Of a DNA stretch of 9,182 nt, positions 1 to 6,004 are shown in pieces. The notes under the pieces are model-generated. The model had not been told where the DNA came from. It saw nothing but the letters and a program-made list of their open reading frames with translations, and ran no database searches. How positions within the stretch are numbered: position 1 is the stretch's first letter; every line of letters starts with the position of its first letter. Source of the DNA: an uncultured Flavobacteriales bacterium (lineage in GTDB: Bacteria > Bacteroidota > Bacteroidia > Palsa-965); NCBI GenBank assembly GCA_946478675.1, contig CAMLEF010000176.1, positions 1 to 9,182 on the forward strand, written 5' to 3'. Made by a program: the position numbers and the translations under genes.

Positions 1-1
1 G

Positions 2-337
2 ATCGACGCTATCAACAACGACATCATGACGATCAAGCGCGATATCGTGGAGGAGCTCGAACAGCAGGGCATCAATCACTACATCATCATCGGCGAGAAC
101 GTGCTGAACTTCCATTATTCCGACGACAGCTATTACGAGGAATGGATGGAAGATCTCGAAGACGGCTGGATCGCGTTCATCAATTTTCAGCCGCACGTGC
201 TCGAAGAAATGAAACGCGCCCGCATCGACTGGTATGTTAATTGGGGCGGCAAGCTCGATCATCTTCCCTGGCGCACGTACCAGCCGCAACAGCTGTACCG
301 CATCGTCGAAGAAGAAATCCGCAAACGCCTCGGTTAA
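2..337 (+). CDS. 3' end of an unidentified protein gene (partial)
   Basis: The frame is open from base 2, so the window most likely cuts into a longer gene. An internal ATG at 26 is possible but has no visible promoter or ribosome site. The visible 111 residues are acidic and aromatic-rich, ending in TAA at 335-337. They have no signal peptide, membrane segment or cysteine. A run of alternating hydrophobic residues (HYIIIGENVLNF) suggests beta strands, followed by WMEDLEDGWIAF, and the last 30 residues (around LPWRTYQPQQLYRIVEEE) look helical. It looks like the C-terminal domain of a soluble cytoplasmic protein. I do not recognise the family and assign no function. The stop codon directly abuts the heptad repeat hairpin that follows. 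Confidence 0.7.
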   Translation: MDAINNDIMTIKRDIVEELEQQGINHYIIIGENVLNFHYSDDSYYEEWMEDLEDGWIAFINFQPHVLEEMKRARIDWYVNWGGKLDHLPWRTYQPQQLYRIVEEEIRKRLG

Positions 338-424
338 TTGAGTCGGGAGTTTTGAGTCCGGAGTTCGGAGTTTATTAATCTGAATTACTTCAAACTCCGA
401 ACTCCTGGCTCCCAACTCAGAACT
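338..424. repeat. Inverted array of 7-bp repeats forming a long hairpin
   Basis: The left arm is five consecutive heptads of the form NNGAGTY (ttgagtc, gggagtt, ttgagtc, cggagtt, cggagtt; 338-372). The right arm is their inverted counterpart (aactccg, aactcct, ggctccc, aactcag, aact; 393-424). The inner 14 bp (360-373 with 392-405) pair perfectly and the outer part imperfectly, around an AT-rich loop of about 18 bases. It starts at the base after the upstream stop codon and ends at the -7 box of the WD40 gene. It could terminate upstream transcription, although no T-run follows it on either strand. It may equally be a dispersed intergenic repeat. Confidence 0.85.
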
Positions 425-431
425 ATCTTTG
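424..431 (+). promoter_or_regulatory. -7 box (TATCTTTG) of the WD40 gene
   Basis: TATCTTTG is an exact match to the Bacteroidota primary sigma -7 consensus TAnnTTTG. It ends only 4 bases before the GTG at 436, so the transcript would begin at or next to the start codon. No clear TTTG element is seen 19-21 bases upstream; that position falls inside the right arm of the heptad hairpin. Confidence 0.55.
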
Positions 432-435
432 TTTC

Positions 436-1374
436 GTGAATCCCGAGGTAAAGCGAAAGCACGTGTTGTCCGGTCATGCCGGTTCGGTTTATGCGTTGGA
501 GAACGGATTTTCTTCCGGAACATTTCTCAGCGGCAGCAGCGATAAGCTAGTTGTCGAATGGAATCTTGCGGAAAGCAGCAGCCGGGTATTGGCGAAATTT
601 CCGGCGCCGGTGTATGCGTTGCTGGCTTTGCAGGAGAAACAACTGTTGCTAGCGGGCACAGGAGCAGGCAGCGTACACGTGATCGACGTTGCGGAAAAAG
701 CGGAAACGAAAATCCTGCAGCTGCATAAAGCGCAGGTTTTTGATCTGGCGGTTTCGAAAAAACACCGGCTTCTTTTTTCCGCGGGCGGCGACGGGCAGCT
801 CTGCGTTTTTTCGCTGGAGAATTTCGATTTCATCCGCGCGAAAGTACTTTGCAAAGAGAAAGTCCGCGGGCTGGCCGTGAGCCCGGATGAAGCGCTGCTG
901 GCCGTAGCGAGCGGCGACGGCAACGTCCGCATCTTCTCGCTGCCGGAAATGGAAGAGCGTTTTGTTTTTCACGCGCATGATCTTTCTGCGAATTGCGTCG
1001 CCTGGCATCCGAATGGCAAACTGCTGCTCAGCGGCGGGCGCGATGCGTATCTCCGCGCATGGGAAACGGAAAACAATTTCGCGAAGCATTCGGAAGTTGC
1101 TGCGCACAACTATGCGATCTACCGCATCGTGTTCCAGCCGGAAGGAAAATTATTTGCAACTGCCAGCCGCGACAAGACGGTGAAATTGTGGGATGCAGCT
1201 TCCCTGCAATTCCTGCTGCGCATCAACAAAGAAAACTTCGACGGGCACGTGAATTCGGTGAATGCGTTACTGTGGAAGGATGAAGGATTGATTTCTGCGG
1301 GAGATGATAGGAGTGTGATGGTGTGGGAATGCCAGGCTTCGATACGCTCCGCTACTCAGCCTGACATTCCGTAG
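436..1374 (+). CDS. WD40 repeat beta-propeller protein
   Basis: This 312-residue protein has no signal peptide or membrane segment and should be cytoplasmic. Seven WD40 units are visible at about residues 8-43, 49-84, 92-127, 135-168, 175-210, 219-253 and 262-298. They carry typical GH openings (SGH, AHD, DGH), SGSSD / SGGRD / TASRD / SAGDD turns and WD-like ends (VVEWNL, LRAWET, VKLWDA, VMVWEC), enough for one closed seven-bladed propeller. Such proteins are protein-interaction scaffolds; the partner is not indicated. GTG at 436 is the chosen start because the first blade follows directly and no in-frame ATG occurs until well inside the protein. The last 12-14 residues (after VWEC) are encoded by the dispersed repeat that follows, which also supplies the TAG stop, so the native C-terminus has probably been replaced or extended. 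Confidence 0.9.
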   Translation: MNPEVKRKHVLSGHAGSVYALENGFSSGTFLSGSSDKLVVEWNLAESSSRVLAKFPAPVYALLALQEKQLLLAGTGAGSVHVIDVAEKAETKILQLHKAQVFDLAVSKKHRLLFSAGGDGQLCVFSLENFDFIRAKVLCKEKVRGLAVSPDEALLAVASGDGNVRIFSLPEMEERFVFHAHDLSANCVAWHPNGKLLLSGGRDAYLRAWETENNFAKHSEVAAHNYAIYRIVFQPEGKLFATASRDKTVKLWDAASLQFLLRINKENFDGHVNSVNALLWKDEGLISAGDDRSVMVWECQASIRSATQPDIP

Positions 1375-1471
1375 TAGAGGGGACCGTCTTCACCACTCTG
1401 TCTGACAGTCCGTAGTACAGAGCACAAATTCCGCTACTCAGCCTGACATTCCGTAGTAGAGGGGACCTTCT
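1336..1471. repeat. Three-unit 41-bp tandem repeat with a lead-in module
   Basis: Units lie at about 1349-1389, 1390-1430 and 1431-1471. Units 1 and 3 share an identical 38-bp stretch (1348-1385 and 1430-1467). Unit 2 is diverged but keeps the register: the ctgaca motif falls at 1361, 1402 and 1443, exactly 41 apart. Each unit holds a short inverted repeat: ctact/agtag in units 1 and 3, and ctctgt/acagag (1396-1401, 1417-1422) in unit 2. The array is preceded by gcttcgatacgc (1336-1347), which occurs again inverted at 2082-2093. It fills most of the gap between two convergent genes and overlaps the 3' end of the WD40 gene. Confidence 0.9.
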
Positions 1472-1507
1472 TCACAATATTTTTTATCTCAAAATAAGAT
1501 GGTCGAA

Positions 1508-1564
1508 CTCACTGGCGTTCGTTCGTGGTGATGGTACTGTTTTCACTGTTCCTCACTGCGTTCG
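1508..1564. repeat. Pair of short direct repeats at the 3' end of the GIY-YIG gene
   Basis: ctcactggcgttcg (1508-1521) and ctcactgcgttcg (1552-1564) differ by one inserted base. The second copy lies inside the coding end of the GIY-YIG gene, where it encodes the tail EAPERSEE, and the first lies just beyond the stop codon. They add to the repeat-rich character of this convergent gap. Confidence 0.65.
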
Positions 1565-1878
1565 GGAGCTTCGTCTTTGGGAGGGAAAATCTTTTTGGAG
1601 AGCTTTTTAAGATCATCAAGGCGTTGTGCGATGAGCGCTTCTTTTTTTGCTCTTGACCAGCCTTTGATGTTTTTCTCGCGGGCAATGGCGTTCAGGATAT
1701 AACCGAATTCTTCAGCATAAACCAATTGTACGGGACGCCTGGATGCTGTGTATGCGCCTTCGCTTCTGCCGCTTTCGTGCTCGCTTAAACGACGGATGAT
1801 ATTATTCGTAACTCCGGTGTAGTAAGAGCCGTCGTTGCATTTCAGGATATATACGAAGTAAGATTTAGGCACAGACAA
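1543..1878 (-). CDS. Small GIY-YIG nuclease-fold protein (UPF0213/YhbQ-like)
   Basis: A GIY-YIG domain fills residues 6-85, numbered from the TTG at 1878. The GIY element is read as YIL (10-12) and the YIG element as YTG (20-22), followed by RR (29-30), H34, the RRPVQLVY strand, and REKNIKGW with the likely metal-binding Glu at 68. These single-domain proteins share the fold of UvrC and homing endonucleases; most have no proven substrate. No methionine start exists: a TGA lies in frame just upstream, leaving TTG at 1878 or GTG at 1872. I favour GTG, because the TTG overlaps a TATTTTTG -7 box and the GTG gives the compact product MPKSYFVYIL. The tail after KIFPPKDEAPERSEEQ is charged, low in complexity and repeat-derived. 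The gene converges with the WD40 gene. Confidence 0.88.
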   Translation of the reverse strand: MSVPKSYFVYILKCNDGSYYTGVTNNIIRRLSEHESGRSEGAYTASRRPVQLVYAEEFGYILNAIAREKNIKGWSRAKKEALIAQRLDDLKKLSKKIFPPKDEAPERSEEQ

Positions 1879-1883
1879 AAATA
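1876..1883 (-). promoter_or_regulatory. -7 box (TATTTTTG) of the GIY-YIG gene
   Basis: On the - strand, TATTTTTG matches TAnnTTTG and ends three bases before the GTG at 1872. This is nearly the same geometry as at the WD40 gene. It overlaps the alternative TTG start, which argues for the GTG and for a very short or absent 5' leader. No TTTG -33 element is seen. Confidence 0.45.
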
Positions 1884-2012
1884 TTCATGTCAGCTGTCTT
1901 AACCGTTTGTAAATGTTTAGCGGAACAAACGCAGCCTAACGAACGCCATCCTGCGATCATCCATCTTTGATTACGCTGCATCAATCCGAGCGCACACTGC
2001 AATTGATTCACA

Positions 2013-2112
2013 TTCGGGAATTGATTGTCGTGCTGAGTAGCCGGGCACACAAAAAAAATGGGGAGTAAAAAACTCCCCACGGCGTATCGAAGCACGACAA
2101 TCAATTCCCGAA
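2013..2112. repeat. Perfect 22-bp inverted repeat enclosing the recQ terminator
   Basis: Bases 2013-2034 are the exact reverse complement of 2091-2112; pairing breaks at once on both sides. The right arm holds the last codons and TGA stop of recQ (coding for FGN-stop), so the left arm is an inverted copy of the recQ 3' end. The 56-bp interior contains the terminator hairpin. Next to the arms lie gctgagtagc (2032-2041) and gcgtatcgaagc (2082-2093). These are the reverse complements of two adjacent modules of the tandem repeat at 1336-1360. Confidence 0.92.
2051..2079 (-). terminator. Rho-independent terminator of recQ
   Basis: An 8-bp perfect stem (tggggagt 2059-2066 with actcccca 2072-2079) closes a 5-base loop. 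On the - strand it is followed directly by eight T (2058 to 2051). It begins about 22 bases beyond the recQ stop codon. It is the clearest terminator in the window and separates recQ from the GIY-YIG gene downstream. Confidence 0.9.
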
Positions 2113-4305
2113 CTCGCTCAGGAACTTGATCCGAACCAAACGGATTTCTTCTTCCGAAAAATCTTCTTCACCCAATTCTTTCAGCGCTTCTTCGAGCGAA
2201 TCGGATTCGGACTCGCGGAAATAATCCACGATCTCTTCCTGCTTTTCGCTGTCGATGACGCGATCGATGTAGTAGTTGATGTTGACGCGCGTGCCGGAAT
2301 GCACGATGGTTTCAATTTCGCTGATGACGTCTTCGATCTTCAGGCCTTTCGCTTCGGCAACGTCCACGAGATCGAGCTTGCGGTCGATGCTTTGGATGAT
2401 GTGCACTTTCAGTCCCGATTTGTTCACGATCGATTTGACGAGCATATCCTGCGGGCGCTCGATTTCGTTGTCGTCAACGTATTTCGCGATCAGGTCGATG
2501 AAGGGCTTGCCGAATTTTGCGGCTTTGCCCGAGCCGACGCCGGTAATACGCGTCATCTCTTCCATCGTGACCGGGTACTGGATCGCCATTTCTTCGAGCG
2601 ATGTTTCCTGGAACACGACGTACGGCGGCAGGTTTTTCTGGCGCGCCACCGTCTTGCAAAGATATTTCAGCATCGAGAACAGCTCCGCATCGGCGCCACC
2701 GCCGCGCTGCTGTCCCGCAACCACTACGTCTTCTTCTTCATTTTCCTCGCTCTCGAAATCGTGGTCGCGCGTCACCATCATTTCTTTCGGCTGATCGAGG
2801 AAATCTTTGCCGGCTTTGGAGACTTTCAGCAGGCCGTAATTCTCGATGTCTTTCTGCAGGTAACCTTCGATCAGCGCCGCACGCACAACTGCATTCCAGT
2901 AACGCTCGTCTTTGCTGTCGTCGGCGCCTTTGCCGAAAACTTCAAGGCTATTGTGCTTGTACGATTTGATCGTGGCGGTGAGCTGGCCCTGCAGCACCTG
3001 GATGATGTGCTTCGTTTTGAATTTCTCTTTCACCTCGAGCACGGTTTCGATCACGAGACCGACATCGTCCGTCGCATCGACTATCGTTTTCGGGTTGCGG
3101 CAGGTGTCGCAGTTGGAGCAGTTGTCGTCATTGTATTGCTCGCCGAAATAATGCAGCAGCACTTTACGACGGCAGCTCGAGGATTCGGCATACGCTACCG
3201 TTTCCAGCAGCAGCTGTTTCCCGATCTCCTGCTCGGCAACAGGCTTGCCTTTCATGAACTTCTCCAGCTTCTGGATATCGTCGTAGCTGTAGAACGTAAG
3301 GCAATTTCCTTCACCGCCGTCACGTCCTGCGCGACCGGTTTCCTGGTAATAGCCTTCGAGCGATTTCGGAATATCGTGGTGAATGACGAAACGCACATCC
3401 GGCTTGTCGATGCCCATGCCGAACGCGATGGTAGCGACGATGACGTCGATCTCTTCCATCAGGAATTTGTCCTGCGTTTCAGCGCGGGTCTGCGCGTCGA
3501 GGCCGGCGTGGTACGGAAGCGCTTTGATGCCGTTCACTTTCAGCGTTTCGGCCAGCTCTTCCACTTTCTTGCGGCTGAGGCAATACACGATGCCCGACTT
3601 GCCCTGGTTCTTCTTGATGTATTTGATGATCTCCTTCACCACGTTCACTTTCGGACGGATCTCGTAGAAGAGGTTCGAGCGGTTGAACGAGGATTTGAAG
3701 ATGTTGGCGCCGGTCATGCCGAGGTTCTTCAGGATGTCCTGCTGGACTTTCGGCGTGGCAGTGGCGGTAAGTGCGATGATCGGAACGGTGCCGATGGCTT
3801 CGATGATCGGGCGGAGACGGCGGTATTCCGGGCGGAAGTCGTGGCCCCATTCGGAAATACAGTGCGCTTCGTCGATCGCGAAGAACGAAATGCGGATGTC
3901 GCGGAAGAAAGCGACGTTATCTTCTTTCGTGAGGGATTCCGGTGCGACGTACAGCAGTTTCGTTTTTCCGGAGACAATGTCTTTTTTAACCTGGAGAATT
4001 TCCGCTTTGGTGAGCGAAGAATTCAGGAAATGCGCGATGCCGTCGTCGGTGCCGAAATTGCGGATGGCATCCACCTGGTTTTTCATCAGCGCGATGAGCG
4101 GGGAGACGATGATCGCGGTGCCTTCGCTGATGAGTGCCGGCAGCTGGTAGCAGAGTGATTTTCCACCGCCGGTGGGCATGATGACGAACGCATCTTTGCC
4201 GTCGAGAACATTATTGATAATGGCTTCCTGTTGACCTTTGAACTTACTGAAACCGAAAAATTTTTGAAGATGTTCGGTTAAAGTAAGAGTTTCAGTATCA
4301 ATCAT
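2101..4305 (-). CDS. recQ: ATP-dependent DNA helicase RecQ
   Basis: This is a 734-residue superfamily 2 3'-5' DNA helicase acting in recombination and stalled-fork repair. The helicase core shows Walker A TGGGKS (45-50), DEAH box (145-148) with the RecQ aromatic-rich loop after it (CISEWGHDFRPEYRRL), motif III TATAT (180-184), and motif VI QETGRAGRDG (321-330). The RecQ-Ct zinc site is seen as C378 with C396, C399 and C402. A winged-helix region and then an HRDC domain (about 550-615, ending KPFIDLIAKY) follow. The last 120 residues form an acidic helical extension resembling the helix-turn-helix (HTH_40) tail common in Bacteroidota RecQ. That makes it longer than the roughly 600-residue E. 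coli enzyme. ATG at 4305 is followed at once by the expected EHLQKFFGFSKFKGQQ element. No key residue is missing. It is monocistronic and divergent from the collagen-like gene. Confidence 0.97.
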   Translation of the reverse strand: MIDTETLTLTEHLQKFFGFSKFKGQQEAIINNVLDGKDAFVIMPTGGGKSLCYQLPALISEGTAIIVSPLIALMKNQVDAIRNFGTDDGIAHFLNSSLTKAEILQVKKDIVSGKTKLLYVAPESLTKEDNVAFFRDIRISFFAIDEAHCISEWGHDFRPEYRRLRPIIEAIGTVPIIALTATATPKVQQDILKNLGMTGANIFKSSFNRSNLFYEIRPKVNVVKEIIKYIKKNQGKSGIVYCLSRKKVEELAETLKVNGIKALPYHAGLDAQTRAETQDKFLMEEIDVIVATIAFGMGIDKPDVRFVIHHDIPKSLEGYYQETGRAGRDGGEGNCLTFYSYDDIQKLEKFMKGKPVAEQEIGKQLLLETVAYAESSSCRRKVLLHYFGEQYNDDNCSNCDTCRNPKTIVDATDDVGLVIETVLEVKEKFKTKHIIQVLQGQLTATIKSYKHNSLEVFGKGADDSKDERYWNAVVRAALIEGYLQKDIENYGLLKVSKAGKDFLDQPKEMMVTRDHDFESEENEEEDVVVAGQQRGGGADAELFSMLKYLCKTVARQKNLPPYVVFQETSLEEMAIQYPVTMEEMTRITGVGSGKAAKFGKPFIDLIAKYVDDNEIERPQDMLVKSIVNKSGLKVHIIQSIDRKLDLVDVAEAKGLKIEDVISEIETIVHSGTRVNINYYIDRVIDSEKQEEIVDYFRESESDSLEEALKELGEEDFSEEEIRLVRIKFLSEFGN

Positions 4306-4358
4306 CTCTGTGTGTTTTTCAGGGTAAATCGGGAGGAGGTTGGTGAAATTTTGCTGAG

Positions 4359-4366
4359 TAAAGATA
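4359..4366 (-). promoter_or_regulatory. -7 box (TATCTTTA) of recQ
   Basis: On the - strand, TATCTTTA matches TAnnTTTG in all but the last base. It would start a transcript about 45-50 bases before the recQ ATG. At the expected -33 position there is no TTTG; instead the palindrome ctcgcgag (4385-4392) sits there. Confidence 0.4.
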
Positions 4367-4384
4367 TAATGAAATTATCGTTCA

Positions 4385-4437
4385 CTCGCGAGCGTTCTTC
4401 CTGTTTTTTTCACTTTTCTACGAATGGGGAAATTTCC
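4385..4437. promoter_or_regulatory. Two short palindromes between the divergent promoters
   Basis: ctcgcgag (4385-4392) and ggaaatttcc (4428-4437) are perfect palindromes in the recQ / collagen-like intergenic region. The first lies about 20 bases upstream of the recQ -7 box and the second about 14-23 bases upstream of the opposing -7 box, so each falls where a -33 element would be. They could be operator half-sites or chance palindromes. Confidence 0.3.
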
Positions 4438-4450
4438 ACGACAAACGGAA

Positions 4451-4458
4451 TATCTTTA
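4451..4458 (+). promoter_or_regulatory. -7 box (TATCTTTA) of the collagen-like/T9SS operon
   Basis: TATCTTTA differs from TAnnTTTG only at the last base and lies 15 bases before the ATG at 4474, giving a short leader. No TTTG -33 element is visible; the ggaaatttcc palindrome covers that position. Confidence 0.4.
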
Positions 4459-4473
4459 CGCAAAAGCCATTTT

Positions 4474-5430
4474 ATGAAGTTGAAATTAACCCTACTCTTC
4501 CTGCTGTTCGCGGCATTTTCTTTTGCGCAGGCACCGCAGGCTGTCAACTACCAGGGTGTTGCGCGCGACGTGCAGGGCAACCCGATCACGAACCAGGCGC
4601 TCGGCGTTCAGTTCGCTATTCACCAGGGCACACCGACCGGCGCAGTCGTTTACCGTGAAAATCATTTTCCGTCCACCAACGCCTTCGGTTTGTACACCGC
4701 TGCGATCGGCGCAGGCACTCCCGTTACCGGCACCTTCAGCGCGATCAGCTGGGCGAACGGACCGTATTACCTCGAAATCGGCATCGACATTACCGGCGGC
4801 AGCAACTTCGTACAAGCCGGCGTTTCACAGCTGATCTCCGTTCCTTATGCGTTGTATGCCGAAACGAGCGGCAACGGCGGTAATGGTCCCACCGGTCCCA
4901 CTGGTCCTTCGGGCGCAACCGGTGCAGCGGGCGCTACCGGCTCCACCGGGCTTACCGGCGTAACCGGCGCTACAGGCGTTTCCGGCACCACCGGCCAGGA
5001 TATTTACGAAGTATACGGCACCAGCCAGATCTCCGTCGGCGCGTCCACTACTTCGTACACGCTGATCCCGGGCCTCACACAAACGATCAACATTCCTGCA
5101 AACTGCAAAGTGTATGTGTCGAGCACTGGCGGCATCCAGAGCACCGGCGCCACTTCGTCCACGTATTCCGTTGTCGATGTCGGTTTGTTTGTCGACGGCA
5201 ACGCAACCACGAGTGGCGGACAGCGTCGTATTGCGATTGCGAACACTTCGGCGCTCGCACAGCTGATCGGCAACTGGTCGCTGGCCAATACGTATTCGCT
5301 TTCACCGGGCAACCATACGTTCGAAGTGAAAGCAGTAGGCGGCATTGCGGGTTCTTCCAACGCCAACGTCAGCAGCGGCTCCGCTCCGCAATTGCAGGGC
5401 GTGCTCACCGTCATGATCATTAAGCAGTAG
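4474..5430 (+). CDS. Exported collagen-like repeat protein
   Basis: This 318-residue protein starts with a clear signal peptide (MKLKLTLLFLLFAAFSFAQ, cleavage near residue 19). Residues 20-131 match the N-terminal module common before collagen-like repeats in Bacteroidota: APQAVNYQGVARD at its start, NAFGLYTAAIG mid-way and SQLISVPYALYAET at its end. Then come 13 unbroken Gly-X-Y triplets (138-176), rich in threonine and without Lys/Glu pairs, as in many bacterial collagen-like proteins. The 140-residue C-terminal part is Ser/Thr-rich and beta-predicted; I do not recognise it. The ATG at 4474 is chosen because it begins the signal peptide. The frame stays open back to 4312, but that extension is hydrophilic and crosses the promoter. 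It has no T9SS domain itself. The next gene begins 4 bases after its stop, so the two are co-transcribed. It probably acts outside the cell as a structural or adhesive component. Confidence 0.88.
   Translation: MKLKLTLLFLLFAAFSFAQAPQAVNYQGVARDVQGNPITNQALGVQFAIHQGTPTGAVVYRENHFPSTNAFGLYTAAIGAGTPVTGTFSAISWANGPYYLEIGIDITGGSNFVQAGVSQLISVPYALYAETSGNGGNGPTGPTGPSGATGAAGATGSTGLTGVTGATGVSGTTGQDIYEVYGTSQISVGASTTSYTLIPGLTQTINIPANCKVYVSSTGGIQSTGATSSTYSVVDVGLFVDGNATTSGGQRRIAIANTSALAQLIGNWSLANTYSLSPGNHTFEVKAVGGIAGSSNANVSSGSAPQLQGVLTVMIIKQ
4885..5001 (+). repeat. Gly-X-Y (collagen-like) coding repeat
   Basis: Thirteen 9-bp codon triplets encode GPT GPT GPS GAT GAA GAT GST GLT GVT GAT GVS GTT GQD. Codon choice varies between triplets, so this is an old repeat kept at protein level rather than a recent slippage expansion. 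Such tracts often vary in length between strains. Confidence 0.9.
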
Positions 5431-5434
5431 CACC

Positions 5435-5941
5435 ATGAAACAACTTTTCATCGCAGCCTGCTGCTTCACCAGCGTTTTCGCTTTTGCGCAGACGAGCCGC
5501 TCCGACGTGATCGCGTCCGCCGGCGGATTTGCCAACGGCCCCGGCTTCACGAACTCGTACACGATCGGTGAAATGGCGATGGTCAGCACGTTCTCCACCG
5601 GCAGCTTCGTGCTCACGCAAGGCTTCCAGCAACCGAACGACGGCGTCACCGGCCTCGCGCCCGTCAATGAAAACACGGAACCTTTCGAAGCGTATCCGAA
5701 TCCTTCGAACGGGCAGGTGTTTCTCGCTTATGATCTGTCGGGCAATGCAGAAGTGACGGTGGAAGTCTACGATCTTCCCGGCCGTTTGGTGCTCACCGAA
5801 AAAAGCAATCGCGCAACCGGCCACCAGGTGCATGCGGTCAATCTTTCCTCGCAATCGGAAGGCGTTTATTTTATTCGCCTCACGATAAAAACGGATGGAG
5901 CGGTTTCCACGAAAACGTCGAAGATCACCATCACGCATTAA
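5435..5941 (+). CDS. Small secreted protein with T9SS type A sorting domain
   Basis: The 168-residue product has a signal peptide (MKQLFIAACCFTSVFAFAQ). A short repeat-like module follows (SDVIASAGGF, SYTIGEMAMV, FVLTQGFQQP; about residues 23-67). The type IX secretion C-terminal domain (about 84-168) shows the hallmark EAYPNPSNGQVFL, then VEVYDLPGRLVL, GVYFIRL and the basic/hydrophobic end TSKITITH. This domain directs export across the outer membrane and usually surface anchoring. The body is too small for an enzyme. In Bacteroidota such short ASAGG...YTIGE...LTQGFQQP proteins often sit beside collagen-like or adhesin genes; here it directly follows one. The functional link is an inference from the operon. 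Confidence 0.9.
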   Translation: MKQLFIAACCFTSVFAFAQTSRSDVIASAGGFANGPGFTNSYTIGEMAMVSTFSTGSFVLTQGFQQPNDGVTGLAPVNENTEPFEAYPNPSNGQVFLAYDLSGNAEVTVEVYDLPGRLVLTEKSNRATGHQVHAVNLSSQSEGVYFIRLTIKTDGAVSTKTSKITITH

Positions 5942-5961
5942 CCGGGCTTCTTTCATTCTTT

Positions 5962-5969
5962 TATTTTTG
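5962..5969 (+). promoter_or_regulatory. Possible -7 box (TATTTTTG) before the glycosyltransferase
   Basis: TATTTTTG fits TAnnTTTG and lies 35 bases before the ATG at 6005. No -33 element is evident. A transcript from here would start inside or just before the terminator hairpin, so its use is uncertain. Confidence 0.25.
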
Positions 5970-5970
5970 G

Positions 5971-6004
5971 GAGGGAATGCCATCGTGTTCCCTCTTCTTT
6001 TTTT
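5971..6004 (+). terminator. Terminator of the collagen-like/T9SS operon, abutting the next start codon
   Basis: A 7-bp perfect stem (gagggaa 5971-5977, ttccctc 5988-5994), extendable by two G-T pairs, closes a 10-base loop. It is followed within four bases by seven T (5998-6004). The last T touches the ATG of the glycosyltransferase. It lies 30 bases after the stop of the T9SS protein gene and acts only in the + direction; the opposite side lacks a T-run. Confidence 0.75.

Noticed and set aside
1348..1471. CRISPR-like direct repeats
   Set aside because: The units are contiguous 41-bp tandem copies without spacers, and no cas gene is nearby.
1865..2104. A 79-codon open frame on - between recQ and the GIY-YIG gene
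   Set aside because: It spans the terminator and the inverted repeat, overlaps both neighbouring genes slightly, and has no motif. The segment is better read as terminator plus upstream region.
2299..4158. A 619-codon open frame on +, antisense to recQ
   Set aside because: It is a by-product of GC-biased codon use in recQ: the translation is rich in F, D, R and V repeats with no domain, and it overlaps a certain helicase gene throughout.
4312..4473. Upstream extension of the collagen-like gene to an ATG at 4312
   Set aside because: The extra 54 residues precede a clear signal peptide, are not hydrophobic, and cross the likely promoter.
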